Part shown: one piece after another, positions 8,316 through 16,159 of the stretch
Position numbering within the stretch: position 1 is the first letter of the stretch
How the letters are laid out: each line of letters starts with the position of its first letter
Assembly: GCA_965284565.1 (NCBI GenBank)
Contig: OZ260100.1
Coordinates: 1,178,001 to 1,242,000 of the forward strand
From: BRH-c54 sp965284565
GTDB taxonomy: Bacteria > Bacteroidota > Bacteroidia > Flavobacteriales_E > Vicingaceae
Length of the DNA: 64,000 bases
Direction: 5' to 3'
Notes under the pieces: generated by a model
Seen by the model: only the letters and a program-made list of their open reading frames with translations
What the model was told of the DNA's origin: nothing
The model's database searches: none
Program-made: the position numbers and the translations under genes

Positions 8316-8543
8316 ATGAAAAAACACACTTTTTGGATGATTATAGGGTGCGGACTTCCTCTGCTACTGATATTTTTTGCTCCAGCACTAGGTATAAGTG
8401 AAGATGTCTCTTTATTCATTTTTATCATCGCTATGTTTGCTTGTCATCTCCTGATGCCCATGCACGGAGGCCATAAGCACGGCTCACATGAAAAACATAC
8501 TAAAACCTTTAAAACTGAAACAAATGAATCGCATCAATATTAA
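8316..8543 (+). CDS. Small two-helix membrane protein with His-rich tail (DUF2933-like)
   Basis: 75 residues. Two hydrophobic segments (~6-26 and ~30-49) are followed by PMHGGHKHGSHEKH. The layout resembles small DUF2933 proteins of copper clusters. The His-rich tail suggests metal binding at the membrane. Its 3' end overlaps the next gene's start by 20 bases. Confidence 0.72.
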   Translation: MKKHTFWMIIGCGLPLLLIFFAPALGISEDVSLFIFIIAMFACHLLMPMHGGHKHGSHEKHTKTFKTETNESHQY

Positions 8544-8799
8544 AAAATTCGGATTAGCCTTTGGTTTAACCGGAGCATTACTCTATACGGGCTGCATACT
8601 TTTAATGGCCACTGTTGGTCATGCGGGTACAGTCAAATTTTTCAATAGTTTGTTACATGGTTTGGATGTATCTACTATCATTCGTATGAATGTTCCACTT
8701 TGGGAAGCAGGTATAGGTATCATTGAAACATTTATACTTGGATGGCTGGTTGGAGCCTGCATAGCGGGATTTTACAATGTAACAATAAAGGACAAATAA
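8524..8799 (+). CDS. Small integral membrane protein (DUF5676-like)
   Basis: Counting from the Met at 8524 this is 91 residues. The first in-frame Met at 8488 would lengthen the overlap with the previous gene without adding a recognisable element. Two membrane helices are visible (~7-30 and ~57-83, IGIIETFILGWLVGACIAG). The pattern resembles DUF5676 proteins found beside SHOCT and DUF2933 genes in metal clusters. Function unknown. Confidence 0.7.
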   Translation: MNRINIKKFGLAFGLTGALLYTGCILLMATVGHAGTVKFFNSLLHGLDVSTIIRMNVPLWEAGIGIIETFILGWLVGACIAGFYNVTIKDK

Positions 8800-8851
8800 T
8801 ACAATTACGAACACACATATACATTTTTTGGTATAAATTAATAAAAACAAG

Positions 8852-8955
8852 TAAAAATAATGACGCCTATGCAAACATATAGAATAGGAAATGAAATCTG
8901 TTTACCAGATAGCTCCTTACCCAGAGTGGTGGTAATTGGTGGAGGTTTTGCAGGT
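8852..8955 (+). repeat. Direct repeat, NDH-2 5' end copy A
   Basis: This 104-bp segment matches 14614-14717 without gaps and with 12 mismatches by eye. It covers ~17 bases of upstream sequence and the first ~29 codons of an NDH-2 gene (through GGGFAG). After position 8955 the two copies share nothing. Confidence 0.85.
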
Positions 8956-9174
8956 TGGGCATTTGGTATGCAATCCTCTTTCGGTGGAATTGGGCAAATG
9001 ATAGGCCCATTAATAGGAGCGGCAGTTTTTGTTTTAAATGAATCAGTTCCCTATTTATTAATTGGTGGCATATCCATCTTAACAGCCTTGTATATTTTAA
9101 AAAGAATAAAATCTAAGCGTAAAAATAATATACATAATAAAGACAGAACTAAAAAAATAAATTTTGGACAATAA
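8869..9174 (+). pseudogene. Chimeric remnant: NDH-2 N-terminus fused in frame to the C-terminus of an MFS transporter
   Basis: Residues 1-29 (MQTYRIGNEICLPDSSLPR, then VVVIGGGFAG) copy the N-terminus of the complete NDH-2 at 14631. From there on the sequence (WAFGMQSSFGGIGQMIGPLI, then two hydrophobic helices and a basic tail) matches the last helices of a major-facilitator transporter, not an oxidoreductase. The frame is kept across the junction at ~8956. Neither half could work alone: the FAD domain stops after the dinucleotide-binding loop and the transporter lacks about ten helices. I start at 8869 by alignment with the intact copy; ATG 8860 aligns with ATA there. The ion-channel start overlaps its end. 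Confidence 0.8.
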
Positions 9175-9727
9175 ACTAAAAACATCAAATCTCTTTTTTA
9201 AAGGTCTTATTAAACAAGTAAGCCTTTCTTATGTCATTGCACTAGCAGTGCCTATTTTATATATTTACCTAATGCAGTTTGTTGACCACACAGCTTTATG
9301 GACGAGTTACTTTGTTGTTTTTATTGCACTAATCAAATCCTGTTATTTCACTTTCTTCACATTTAAACAAGTCACAAAATCAATTGAAAAGTGTCATTCA
9401 TTTAAACAATTACTTTGGATATTCGGGCTGCTCGTTTTCCTTATCATATTTTCTTATTCTGCCGATTTTACCTGCTTATTTGTTGCTGATTCAAATTCCT
9501 TTAACTCAGGGAGTACCAATATAGCAACACCTTATTTGAATCAGCTTTTTGATTTCTTTTACTTCAGCGTTGTCACATTTGCATCTATAGGTTATGGAGA
9601 TATTGTGCCCGTTAGTTTATCGGCAAAATTAATAGTGATGTTAGAAATTGGTCAGAGTTTCGTTTTAATTGTCTTCGGATTATCCAATATTAATAGGATT
9701 CCAATGCTAAAAAACAATAAAATATAA
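9164..9727 (+). CDS. Two-pore-loop type potassium channel family protein
   Basis: 187 residues from a TTG start that overlaps the preceding stop; no ATG occurs before residue 37. Four hydrophobic segments are visible. A K+ selectivity filter, TFASIGYGDIVP (residues ~138-149), sits between the last two, as in the Ion_trans_2 family. No RCK/TrkA-N regulatory domain follows. It would let K+ pass the inner membrane, perhaps in response to redox or pH stress. The flanking genes (chimera upstream, SDR downstream) give no partner. Confidence 0.85.
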   Translation: MDNKLKTSNLFFKGLIKQVSLSYVIALAVPILYIYLMQFVDHTALWTSYFVVFIALIKSCYFTFFTFKQVTKSIEKCHSFKQLLWIFGLLVFLIIFSYSADFTCLFVADSNSFNSGSTNIATPYLNQLFDFFYFSVVTFASIGYGDIVPVSLSAKLIVMLEIGQSFVLIVFGLSNINRIPMLKNNKI

Positions 9728-9786
9728 TCGTATAATAACCAGTATTTAAACAATAATTATTATAACACTAACAAATATTTAAAATT

Positions 9787-10560
9787 ATGGATCGAGTAAA
9801 AAATAAAGTAGCTATTGTCACGGGAGGTGCCTCTGGCCTAGGAAAATCAAGTGCCATTTTATTGGCCCGTGAAGGAGCACAAATAGTAATATCTGATATA
9901 GATGAAGAAAACGGAAAAAAAGTCGTTAAGCTAATCCAAGATAATGGCGGTGAGGCCATTTTTATAAAACACGATGTATCAAAAGAAGAGCAATGGGAAA
10001 AGGTAATCGAAAAAACGTTCGAAACATTTGGGAAATTACACATATTAGCTAATTCAGCCGGAATAGGAGTTGGAGGAACTGTGGAGGAGGTTACACTTGC
10101 AGATTGGAAAAAACTTATGAGTATTAATCTAGATGGTAGTTTTCTCGGTACTCAATATGGGATTAAAGCAATGAAAAAAACTGGAGAAGGTGGATCAATT
10201 ATTAACTTCTCCTCCATTGAAGGATTGGTTGGCGATTCCAATCTGCCAGCATATAATGCCAGTAAGGGAGGTGTGACCTTATTCACCAAATCGGCGGCAC
10301 TTCATTGTGCAAAGGAAGGATATGGTATCCGTGTCAATTCCATTCACCCCGCATATATATGGACACCAATGGTAGAAAATTTTCTTGCTGCCCAAGGTGA
10401 TATTGAAGAAGGGAAAAAATACTTAGAAAGTTTACACCCCGTTGGACATTTAGGAGAACCTGATGATATAGGTTATGGAGTAGTTTACCTAGCTTCGGAT
10501 GAATCGAAGTTTATGACAGGTTCTGAACTGGTAATCGATGGCGGTTATACCGCACAATAG
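9787..10560 (+). CDS. SDR-family NAD(P)-dependent oxidoreductase
   Basis: 257 residues, the usual length of a classical short-chain dehydrogenase. Visible motifs are the cofactor loop TGGASGLG (12-19), NSAG (89-92), the catalytic Ser near 142, and YNASK (156-160). The D at the end of the second strand (VISDID) suggests NAD rather than NADP. The sequence resembles 3-beta/cyclopentanol-type SDRs, but the substrate cannot be read. It is followed 33 bases later by an archaeal-type GAPDH. Confidence 0.88.
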   Translation: MDRVKNKVAIVTGGASGLGKSSAILLAREGAQIVISDIDEENGKKVVKLIQDNGGEAIFIKHDVSKEEQWEKVIEKTFETFGKLHILANSAGIGVGGTVEEVTLADWKKLMSINLDGSFLGTQYGIKAMKKTGEGGSIINFSSIEGLVGDSNLPAYNASKGGVTLFTKSAALHCAKEGYGIRVNSIHPAYIWTPMVENFLAAQGDIEEGKKYLESLHPVGHLGEPDDIGYGVVYLASDESKFMTGSELVIDGGYTAQ

Positions 10561-10593
10561 AAATTTGAAAAATATAAATATAAACACAAGAAA

Positions 10594-11613
10594 ATGAAGA
10601 AGGTTAAAGTAGGAATTATTGGATATGGAGTAATTGGTAAACGAGTTGCCGATGCTGTCGTTTTACAAAACGATATGGAATTAGTGGGAGTTTGTGATGT
10701 AGTCTCAGATTGGCGAATAAAAATGGCCGTTGATAAAGAATTTTCTATCTACGCTTTTGATGATACTTTTAAGAAGCAAATGACTGACTCGGGCATTCCA
10801 ATAGTAGGAATTTTGGATGATATAATCACGCAATCAGATATAATTGTAGACTGTACACCAAAAAGTATTGCAGCAAAGAATATAGATAAATATAAAGCCT
10901 CAAATACAAAATTCATACTACATGGAGGAGAAAAACATGAAACAACTGGCCATTCTTTTAGCGCTGAAAACAATTATAAATCCGCAGTAAACTTGGATGC
11001 AACAAGAGTCGTTTCATGCAATACCACCTCAATCTTAAGAACATTGACTGCTTTAAAAAGAGCTGGTTTATTGGATTATGCTAGAGGTACACTTTTAAGA
11101 AGAGCAACCGATCCTTGGGAAAGTCACCTAGGTGGAATAATGAACACAATGGTTCCCGAAAGAGATATTCCTAGCCATCAAGGTCCTGATGCACAGAGTG
11201 TCGATCCGGATTTGGATGTTATAACTTCTGCTATAAAAGTTCCACAAACCTTAAGCCATTTACATTATTGGAATGTGAAGTTAAAAAAGCAAGCCTCAAA
11301 AGAAGAAGTGCTGAATGCTTTCAAAACGTCTAGTCGTATAAAACTGATTCAATATAACCAAGGCTTAGTTTCAAACAACACCATTAAGGAAATGTTTTTG
11401 GATATGGGAAGACCTTGGGGTGATATGTACGAAGTAGCTATTTGGGAAGATATGCTAAAAGTCGTGGGCGATGAACTTTTTTATGCTTATGTAGTCGATA
11501 ACCAAGCTATTGTAATACCCGAAACGATTGATGCTATAAGGGCTTTAACAGGAATTGAAACAGATGGCGTAAAATCTATTTCTAAAACCAATGAAAGCCT
11601 AGGAATTAATTAA
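10594..11613 (+). CDS. Type II (archaeal-type) glyceraldehyde-3-phosphate dehydrogenase
   Basis: 339 residues. The dinucleotide loop GIIGYGVIGKRVADAV opens the protein. The catalytic Cys142 lies in VSCNTTSILRTL, as in archaeal-type GAPDH, unlike the SCTTN of ordinary bacterial GapA. Other matching segments are HGGEKHE and RRATDPWESHLGG. It would oxidise glyceraldehyde 3-phosphate with NAD or NADP. The type II form is rare in bacteria; next to a class I aldolase it makes a two-step triose module. Transfer from another lineage is likely, though not shown here by base composition. Confidence 0.9.
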   Translation: MKKVKVGIIGYGVIGKRVADAVVLQNDMELVGVCDVVSDWRIKMAVDKEFSIYAFDDTFKKQMTDSGIPIVGILDDIITQSDIIVDCTPKSIAAKNIDKYKASNTKFILHGGEKHETTGHSFSAENNYKSAVNLDATRVVSCNTTSILRTLTALKRAGLLDYARGTLLRRATDPWESHLGGIMNTMVPERDIPSHQGPDAQSVDPDLDVITSAIKVPQTLSHLHYWNVKLKKQASKEEVLNAFKTSSRIKLIQYNQGLVSNNTIKEMFLDMGRPWGDMYEVAIWEDMLKVVGDELFYAYVVDNQAIVIPETIDAIRALTGIETDGVKSISKTNESLGIN

Positions 11614-11624
11614 ATCTTAAAAAA

Positions 11625-12686
11625 ATGAGAGCAAACAATAAAATTATAGAACTACTAGGTGAAAAAGCATCCTTTTATTTAGATCATAAATGTGAGAAGA
11701 TAAAAAAAGACGAGCTGCAAATTCCAAGTGAAAATACGCTCGAAAATATATTTATTGAAAGCAACAGAAATCCACAAGTATTGCGAAGTATATCTCAGCT
11801 ATACAATCATGGAAACCTTGGAAATACAGGTTACTTAAGCATTCTGCCAGTTGACCAAGGAATTGAACACAGTGCTAGTTATTCGTTTTATAAAAACCCG
11901 TCCTATTTTAACCCAGAAAACATCATAAAACTTGCTATGGAAGCTGGTTGCAATGGTGTGGCATCCACGTTTGGTGTATTGGGATTGAACGCCCGAAAAT
12001 ATGCCCATAAAATCCCTTTTATCGTCAAGATTAACCATAACGAGCTACTTACCTACCCGAACAAATATGACCAAACACTCTTTGGTAAGGTAAAAACCGC
12101 TTGGGATATGGGAGCAATTGCCGTAGGAGCTACGATTTATTTTGGTTCAGCGGAAAGTAACAGACAACTCAAAGAAATAGCAGAGGCTTTTGAAGAAGCT
12201 CATAATCTTGGTATGGCTACCATTTTATGGTGCTATACACGAAATGAAGCTTTTAAAACCGATAAAGAAGATTATCACGCATCGGCCGATGTAACCGGAC
12301 AAGCCAATCAGATTGGAGTAACGATACAGGCAGATATCATCAAACAAAAATTACCAACCAATAATTTTGGTTTCAAAGAGATAGGATTTGGAAAATATGA
12401 TGATGAAATGTATAAAACCCTTACCACAGACCACCCTATTGACCTTTGCAGGTTGCAAGTAGCCAATTGCTATATGGGTAAAATAGGGCTGATTAATTCA
12501 GGTGGTGGTTCCAAAGGCAAATCAGATTTGTCCGAAGCTGTAACAACTGCCGTTATCAATAAAAGGGCTGGTGGTTCTGGGCTGATAATGGGAAGAAAAG
12601 CATTTCAAAAACCCTTTAGCGAAGGCGTAAGAGTATTACAATCCGTTCAGGAAGTGTATCTGGATAATAAAATTAATATAGCATAA
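11625..12686 (+). CDS. fbaB: Class I fructose-bisphosphate aldolase (FbaB type)
   Basis: 353 residues, close to the ~350 of E. coli FbaB. Recognisable segments are ILPVDQGIEHS, FIVKINHNELLTYP, GAIAVGATIYFGS, and the phosphate-binding end SGGGSKGKSDLSEAV with GGSGLIMGRKAF. The lysine type forms a Schiff base and needs no metal, so it would work when metal-dependent class II aldolase is poisoned. The gene starts 11 bases after the GAPDH gene. Together the two could carry glycolysis or gluconeogenesis under metal or oxidative stress; that is an inference. Confidence 0.92.
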   Translation: MRANNKIIELLGEKASFYLDHKCEKIKKDELQIPSENTLENIFIESNRNPQVLRSISQLYNHGNLGNTGYLSILPVDQGIEHSASYSFYKNPSYFNPENIIKLAMEAGCNGVASTFGVLGLNARKYAHKIPFIVKINHNELLTYPNKYDQTLFGKVKTAWDMGAIAVGATIYFGSAESNRQLKEIAEAFEEAHNLGMATILWCYTRNEAFKTDKEDYHASADVTGQANQIGVTIQADIIKQKLPTNNFGFKEIGFGKYDDEMYKTLTTDHPIDLCRLQVANCYMGKIGLINSGGGSKGKSDLSEAVTTAVINKRAGGSGLIMGRKAFQKPFSEGVRVLQSVQEVYLDNKINIA

Positions 12687-12694
12687 TCAACAGA

Positions 12695-14038
12695 ATGTTT
12701 GACACAGAGATAAAATCATTAAAATCACTTAACCACTACCTCCTTAAACTGGTAGAAAGCCGTCTATGGCTTAAAGTAATCATTGCCTTGTTTTTAGGTG
12801 TTGGATTTGGTCTGCTATTGAGCCCACAAAATGGATGGATTTCTAAAGAAACAGCAGATATCGCGGGGAATTGGCTGGCATTGCCTGGTGTCCTGTTTCT
12901 GAAACTGGTTCAAATGATTATGATTCCGTTGATTGTGGCTTCCATCATTACTGGAATAGCAAGTAATGATAAGGACAGTCTAAAAAAATTAGGTGGTGGG
13001 GTTTTGTTATATTTTCTAGGTACTACGATAGTTTCGGTAAGTTTGGGTGTCATACTATCTCAACTTTTTAGACCTGGTCGCTTTTTACATCAACAGGCTC
13101 TAGCTGAACATAATGAAATTACAGCTGTTCCAACGGAAAATCCAGAGCTTTCCTTCGGAATTGAAACGATTCCTGATGCCATCTCAAACTTACTTCCCGA
13201 AAACCCGTTGGCATCTATGGTAAGTGGTGAAATGTTAAGCATTGTAATTTTCACAATCATTATTGGTGTAGCTGTGCTATCACTTGAAAATGCCTTACTG
13301 CGCCCAGTGAAGCTGCTTCTAAGTGCCATTCAGGAAGTCTGTATGACAGTAGTAAAATGGTCAATGCTTCTAGTGCCTATTGCTGTTTTCGGACTTATGG
13401 CGCAGCTCACCTCTAGCGTTGGTTTGAGTTCTCTATCTGGCCTCACCTACTATGTGGGTGTCGTCTTGCTCGGTCTGTTATTCGTAGTGATTTTCTATTT
13501 AGGGCTAATTGTGCTTCTTGGAAAATCAAACCCTATGCATTTCCTGAAAAAAATAAGGGATGTTCAGCTATTGGCTTTTTCAACCACAAGCTCTGCCGCT
13601 GTGATGCCACTTTCTCTTCAAACAGCCGAAGAAAAACTAAAGGTGGACAAGACCATTAGCAATTTTATCATTCCCATTGGCGCAACCGTCAATATGGATG
13701 GTACTGCACTCTATCAAACGATAACAACCCTTTTTATAGCCCAAGCCTATGGACTGGAAATGAGTTTGCTCAATATTATTGTGGTCATTGTAACTATCGT
13801 TGCTGCTTCAATCGGCACACCTGCCATTCCCGGAGGTGGTGTGGTGATACTCGCTTCTGTTTTGGGAAGTGTCGGTATTCCAGCCGAAGGCATCATCATT
13901 ATTATTGGTGTAGAAAGATTGTTGGGAATGTTCAGGACTGCTGTAAACGTAACGGGTGACCTCACAGCTTGTATGGTTTTTAATAGGTTTTATGGTAAAA
14001 CCCCAATATTGGTTAATGATAAAACTTTAAAAATATGA
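12695..14038 (+). CDS. Dicarboxylate/amino acid:cation symporter (DAACS family)
   Basis: 447 residues with about eight hydrophobic segments and two re-entrant hairpins. Diagnostic sequences are the Ser-rich AFSTTSSAAVMPLSL hairpin, the helix NMDGTALYQ, and the later GTPAIPGGG. These fit GltP/DctA-type transporters, which import glutamate, aspartate or C4 acids with Na+ or H+. It starts 8 bases after the aldolase gene. Its stop overlaps the next start as ATGA, so it appears to be last in a co-translated series. Confidence 0.92.
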   Translation: MFDTEIKSLKSLNHYLLKLVESRLWLKVIIALFLGVGFGLLLSPQNGWISKETADIAGNWLALPGVLFLKLVQMIMIPLIVASIITGIASNDKDSLKKLGGGVLLYFLGTTIVSVSLGVILSQLFRPGRFLHQQALAEHNEITAVPTENPELSFGIETIPDAISNLLPENPLASMVSGEMLSIVIFTIIIGVAVLSLENALLRPVKLLLSAIQEVCMTVVKWSMLLVPIAVFGLMAQLTSSVGLSSLSGLTYYVGVVLLGLLFVVIFYLGLIVLLGKSNPMHFLKKIRDVQLLAFSTTSSAAVMPLSLQTAEEKLKVDKTISNFIIPIGATVNMDGTALYQTITTLFIAQAYGLEMSLLNIIVVIVTIVAASIGTPAIPGGGVVILASVLGSVGIPAEGIIIIIGVERLLGMFRTAVNVTGDLTACMVFNRFYGKTPILVNDKTLKI

Positions 14039-14616
14039 CATTACTACTCATATCCATATTTTTCATTTTTCCTGTGGTCGCTATAGCAGGATATCAACAT
14101 TATAAGATTGTTAAGCACCCAGCTTATGATGCTGACAAAACACTCTTAAATTATGAAATTATAGTTGCGGGTGAAAACAAACTCGTTTTGCTGCACGGTT
14201 TGACAGGGTCATTGAATTATTGGAAACGCAATTTAGAAAGCATTCCAAAAACTGATATTCGCTATGTTTATGATGTTCCGGATAATGTAATGAATATTTT
14301 GCAAACTTCCTGTTACGATTGTCATAGCAATAACACCAACTATCCTTGGTATAGTGATGTTCAACCTATGCGATTTTTAATGGACAAACATATTCGTGAA
14401 GGAAAGGAAGAGCTTAACTTCAATGAATTTGGAAGTTATTCAGACAGAAGAAAAAAGAATAAATTAAAATCCATTATCGGTCAAATTAAAGATGAAGAAA
14501 TGCCTCCATTATCATATACTTTTATGCATGGTAATACCCATTTTTTAAAAGAGGAAAAAATTAAATTAATAGAATGGATAGTTAATTTAAAAGATAAAGT
14601 TCAAAAGAATAAATAA
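14035..14616 (+). CDS. Chimeric ORF: alpha/beta-hydrolase N-terminus fused to a CxxCH haem-binding domain
   Basis: 193 residues. Residues 1-~70 carry a membrane segment and the start of an alpha/beta hydrolase (NKLVLLHGLTGSLNYWKRNL), ending before any catalytic residue. At IPKTDIRYVYDV the frame continues as a haem-binding domain (TSCYDCHSNNTNYPWYS), nearly the same as in the protein at 6872. The switch coincides with the start of a 110-bp repeat, so it looks like recombination at shared sequence. The product keeps an N-terminal anchor and an intact haem motif, so it may still be a working membrane cytochrome. A decayed fusion is the alternative. Confidence 0.75.
   Translation: MTLLLISIFFIFPVVAIAGYQHYKIVKHPAYDADKTLLNYEIIVAGENKLVLLHGLTGSLNYWKRNLESIPKTDIRYVYDVPDNVMNILQTSCYDCHSNNTNYPWYSDVQPMRFLMDKHIREGKEELNFNEFGSYSDRRKKNKLKSIIGQIKDEEMPPLSYTFMHGNTHFLKEEKIKLIEWIVNLKDKVQKNK
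14245..14354 (+). repeat. Direct repeat, haem-binding gene copy B
   Basis: Gap-free match to 6968-7077 (8 mismatches of 110 by eye). The left edge of the match is the fusion point between the hydrolase-like and haem-binding parts of the ORF at 14035. The protein-level resemblance continues downstream to about 14600 but is weaker. Confidence 0.85.
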
Positions 14617-14717
14617 AAATAATAACGCCTATGCAAACATGTAGAACAGAGGATGAAATATGTTTACCAGACAGCTCCCTACCAAGAGTGGTAGTAATTG
14701 GCGGAGGTTTTGCAGGT
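14614..14717 (+). repeat. Direct repeat, NDH-2 5' end copy B
   Basis: Gap-free match to 8852-8955 (12 mismatches of 104 by eye). This copy leads into the complete NDH-2 gene, so it is the native context. Copies A and B lie 5.76 kb apart in the same orientation. Confidence 0.85.
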
Positions 14718-15926
14718 ATTTCGCTTGTAAAAAAACTCAAAAACAAACCTGTTCAGATAGTTGTGCTGGATAAGAATAATTTTCATCAGTTTCAACCCTT
14801 GCTCTATCAGGTCGCTACTAGTGGCATTGAACCCGATAGTATTGTCTTTCCGCTCAGAAAACTATTTAATGGGTACAAGAATGTTTTTTTTCGGATGGCA
14901 ATGGTGAATGAAATACAGTCTGAATCAAATACAATTGTTACAGATATTGGAACGGTTGAATACGACCATTTGGTAATTGCTACTGGTAGTACCACTAATT
15001 TTTTTGGACTGCAAGATGTGCAGCAACATAGTGTTGGGATGAAAACCATTCAAGAAGCCTTAGACATTCGGAGCCTGATTTTACAAAATCTTGAAAAAGC
15101 GGTGGTAACTTGTGATGAGGCTGAAAGAAATGCATTAACTAATTTTGCCATTGTAGGTGGTGGACCAGCAGGTGTAGAAACCGCAGGTGCAATGGCTGAA
15201 TTTAAAAAATACATCCTTCCGAAAGATTACCCCGAACTAGATGCTTCCATGATGTCTATTTATCTCATTGAAGCTGAGGACGAATTATTGAATGCCATGT
15301 CTGATAAATCTTCAGAAAATGCTTTAAAATTCCTAAACAAATTAGGTGTAGATGTACGGTTAAATACAGTAGTTCAATCGTATGATGGATTAAATATCAA
15401 AACAGATAAAGCTGTATTATTGCAAGCGAAAACTATGATTTGGACAGCTGGAGTTAAAGGAAATGTCCCAACTGGCATTAATAAAGAAAACATAGCAAGA
15501 GGTAATCGCATTTTGGTGGATGATTATTGCAGCATAAAGGGGTACAAAAATATTTATGTCGTAGGAGACATTGCAGCAATGGTGTCTGACCATTATCCTT
15601 CGGGACATCCCATGGTAGCACAGGTGGCTATTCAGCAAGGAAAGCAATTGGCCAATAACATATTGCTGCAATTACAGGGCAAAGAGCGGAAAAAATTTTC
15701 TTACAAAGACAAAGGTTCTTTAGCCACCATAGGGAAACGAAAAGCAGTTGCTGATATAGGGAAATTAAGGTTCGGAGGTTATATCGCTTGGCTGTTATGG
15801 TCGGTTGTACACTTACTGTCTATCAGCGGGTTCAGGAATAAACTATTGGTAGGGCTTAATTGGGCGTGGAGCTATTTTACTTATGATAAAGGAAACCGGT
15901 TGATAATAAGGAAATTTAGAATTTAA
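14631..15926 (+). CDS. ndh: Type II NADH dehydrogenase / NAD(P)/FAD-dependent oxidoreductase
   Basis: 431 residues. The FAD-binding loop is VVVIGGGFAG (residues ~20-29), and the NADH-binding loop is FAIVGGGPAGVETAGAMAEF (~172-191). The FAD-contact segment YVVGDIAAM and the hydrophobic tail (GGYIAWLLWSVVHLLSISG) fit a membrane-bound NDH-2. It would oxidise NADH and reduce menaquinone without pumping protons. Being copper- and thiol-stress tolerant compared with complex I would suit this stress region; that is inference. It follows the haem-binding chimera by 14 bases. Confidence 0.92.
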   Translation: MQTCRTEDEICLPDSSLPRVVVIGGGFAGISLVKKLKNKPVQIVVLDKNNFHQFQPLLYQVATSGIEPDSIVFPLRKLFNGYKNVFFRMAMVNEIQSESNTIVTDIGTVEYDHLVIATGSTTNFFGLQDVQQHSVGMKTIQEALDIRSLILQNLEKAVVTCDEAERNALTNFAIVGGGPAGVETAGAMAEFKKYILPKDYPELDASMMSIYLIEAEDELLNAMSDKSSENALKFLNKLGVDVRLNTVVQSYDGLNIKTDKAVLLQAKTMIWTAGVKGNVPTGINKENIARGNRILVDDYCSIKGYKNIYVVGDIAAMVSDHYPSGHPMVAQVAIQQGKQLANNILLQLQGKERKKFSYKDKGSLATIGKRKAVADIGKLRFGGYIAWLLWSVVHLLSISGFRNKLLVGLNWAWSYFTYDKGNRLIIRKFRI

Positions 15927-15937
15927 AATTAGATATT

Positions 15938-16159
15938 ATGAAGCGATTACAGGAACTTACAAAGGAAATCAACGACCTGACCTTGAAGATTGAACAGGAA
16001 TATCCGGAATTGTACCAATTCCTGAATGAAAACCCAATCACTATTCCGTGCTGCGACCATCCAAAGGTGGATACGAAGAATTTTTCGGATTACCTGGATA
16101 GCTTGAAACAATTGCTGAAACATTATATTGAAAGCCATCAAAATAAACAAAATAACTAA
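15938..16159 (+). CDS. Small soluble protein of unknown function (73 aa)
   Basis: 73 residues, mostly helical, with no membrane segment. It starts MKRLQELTKEINDLTLKIEQ and has a central PCCDHPK motif that could bind a metal. It sits 11 bases after the NDH-2 gene and its TAA stop shares its last A with the next ATG (TAATG). That tight arrangement supports a real gene. I do not recognise the family. Confidence 0.75.
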   Translation: MKRLQELTKEINDLTLKIEQEYPELYQFLNENPITIPCCDHPKVDTKNFSDYLDSLKQLLKHYIESHQNKQNN

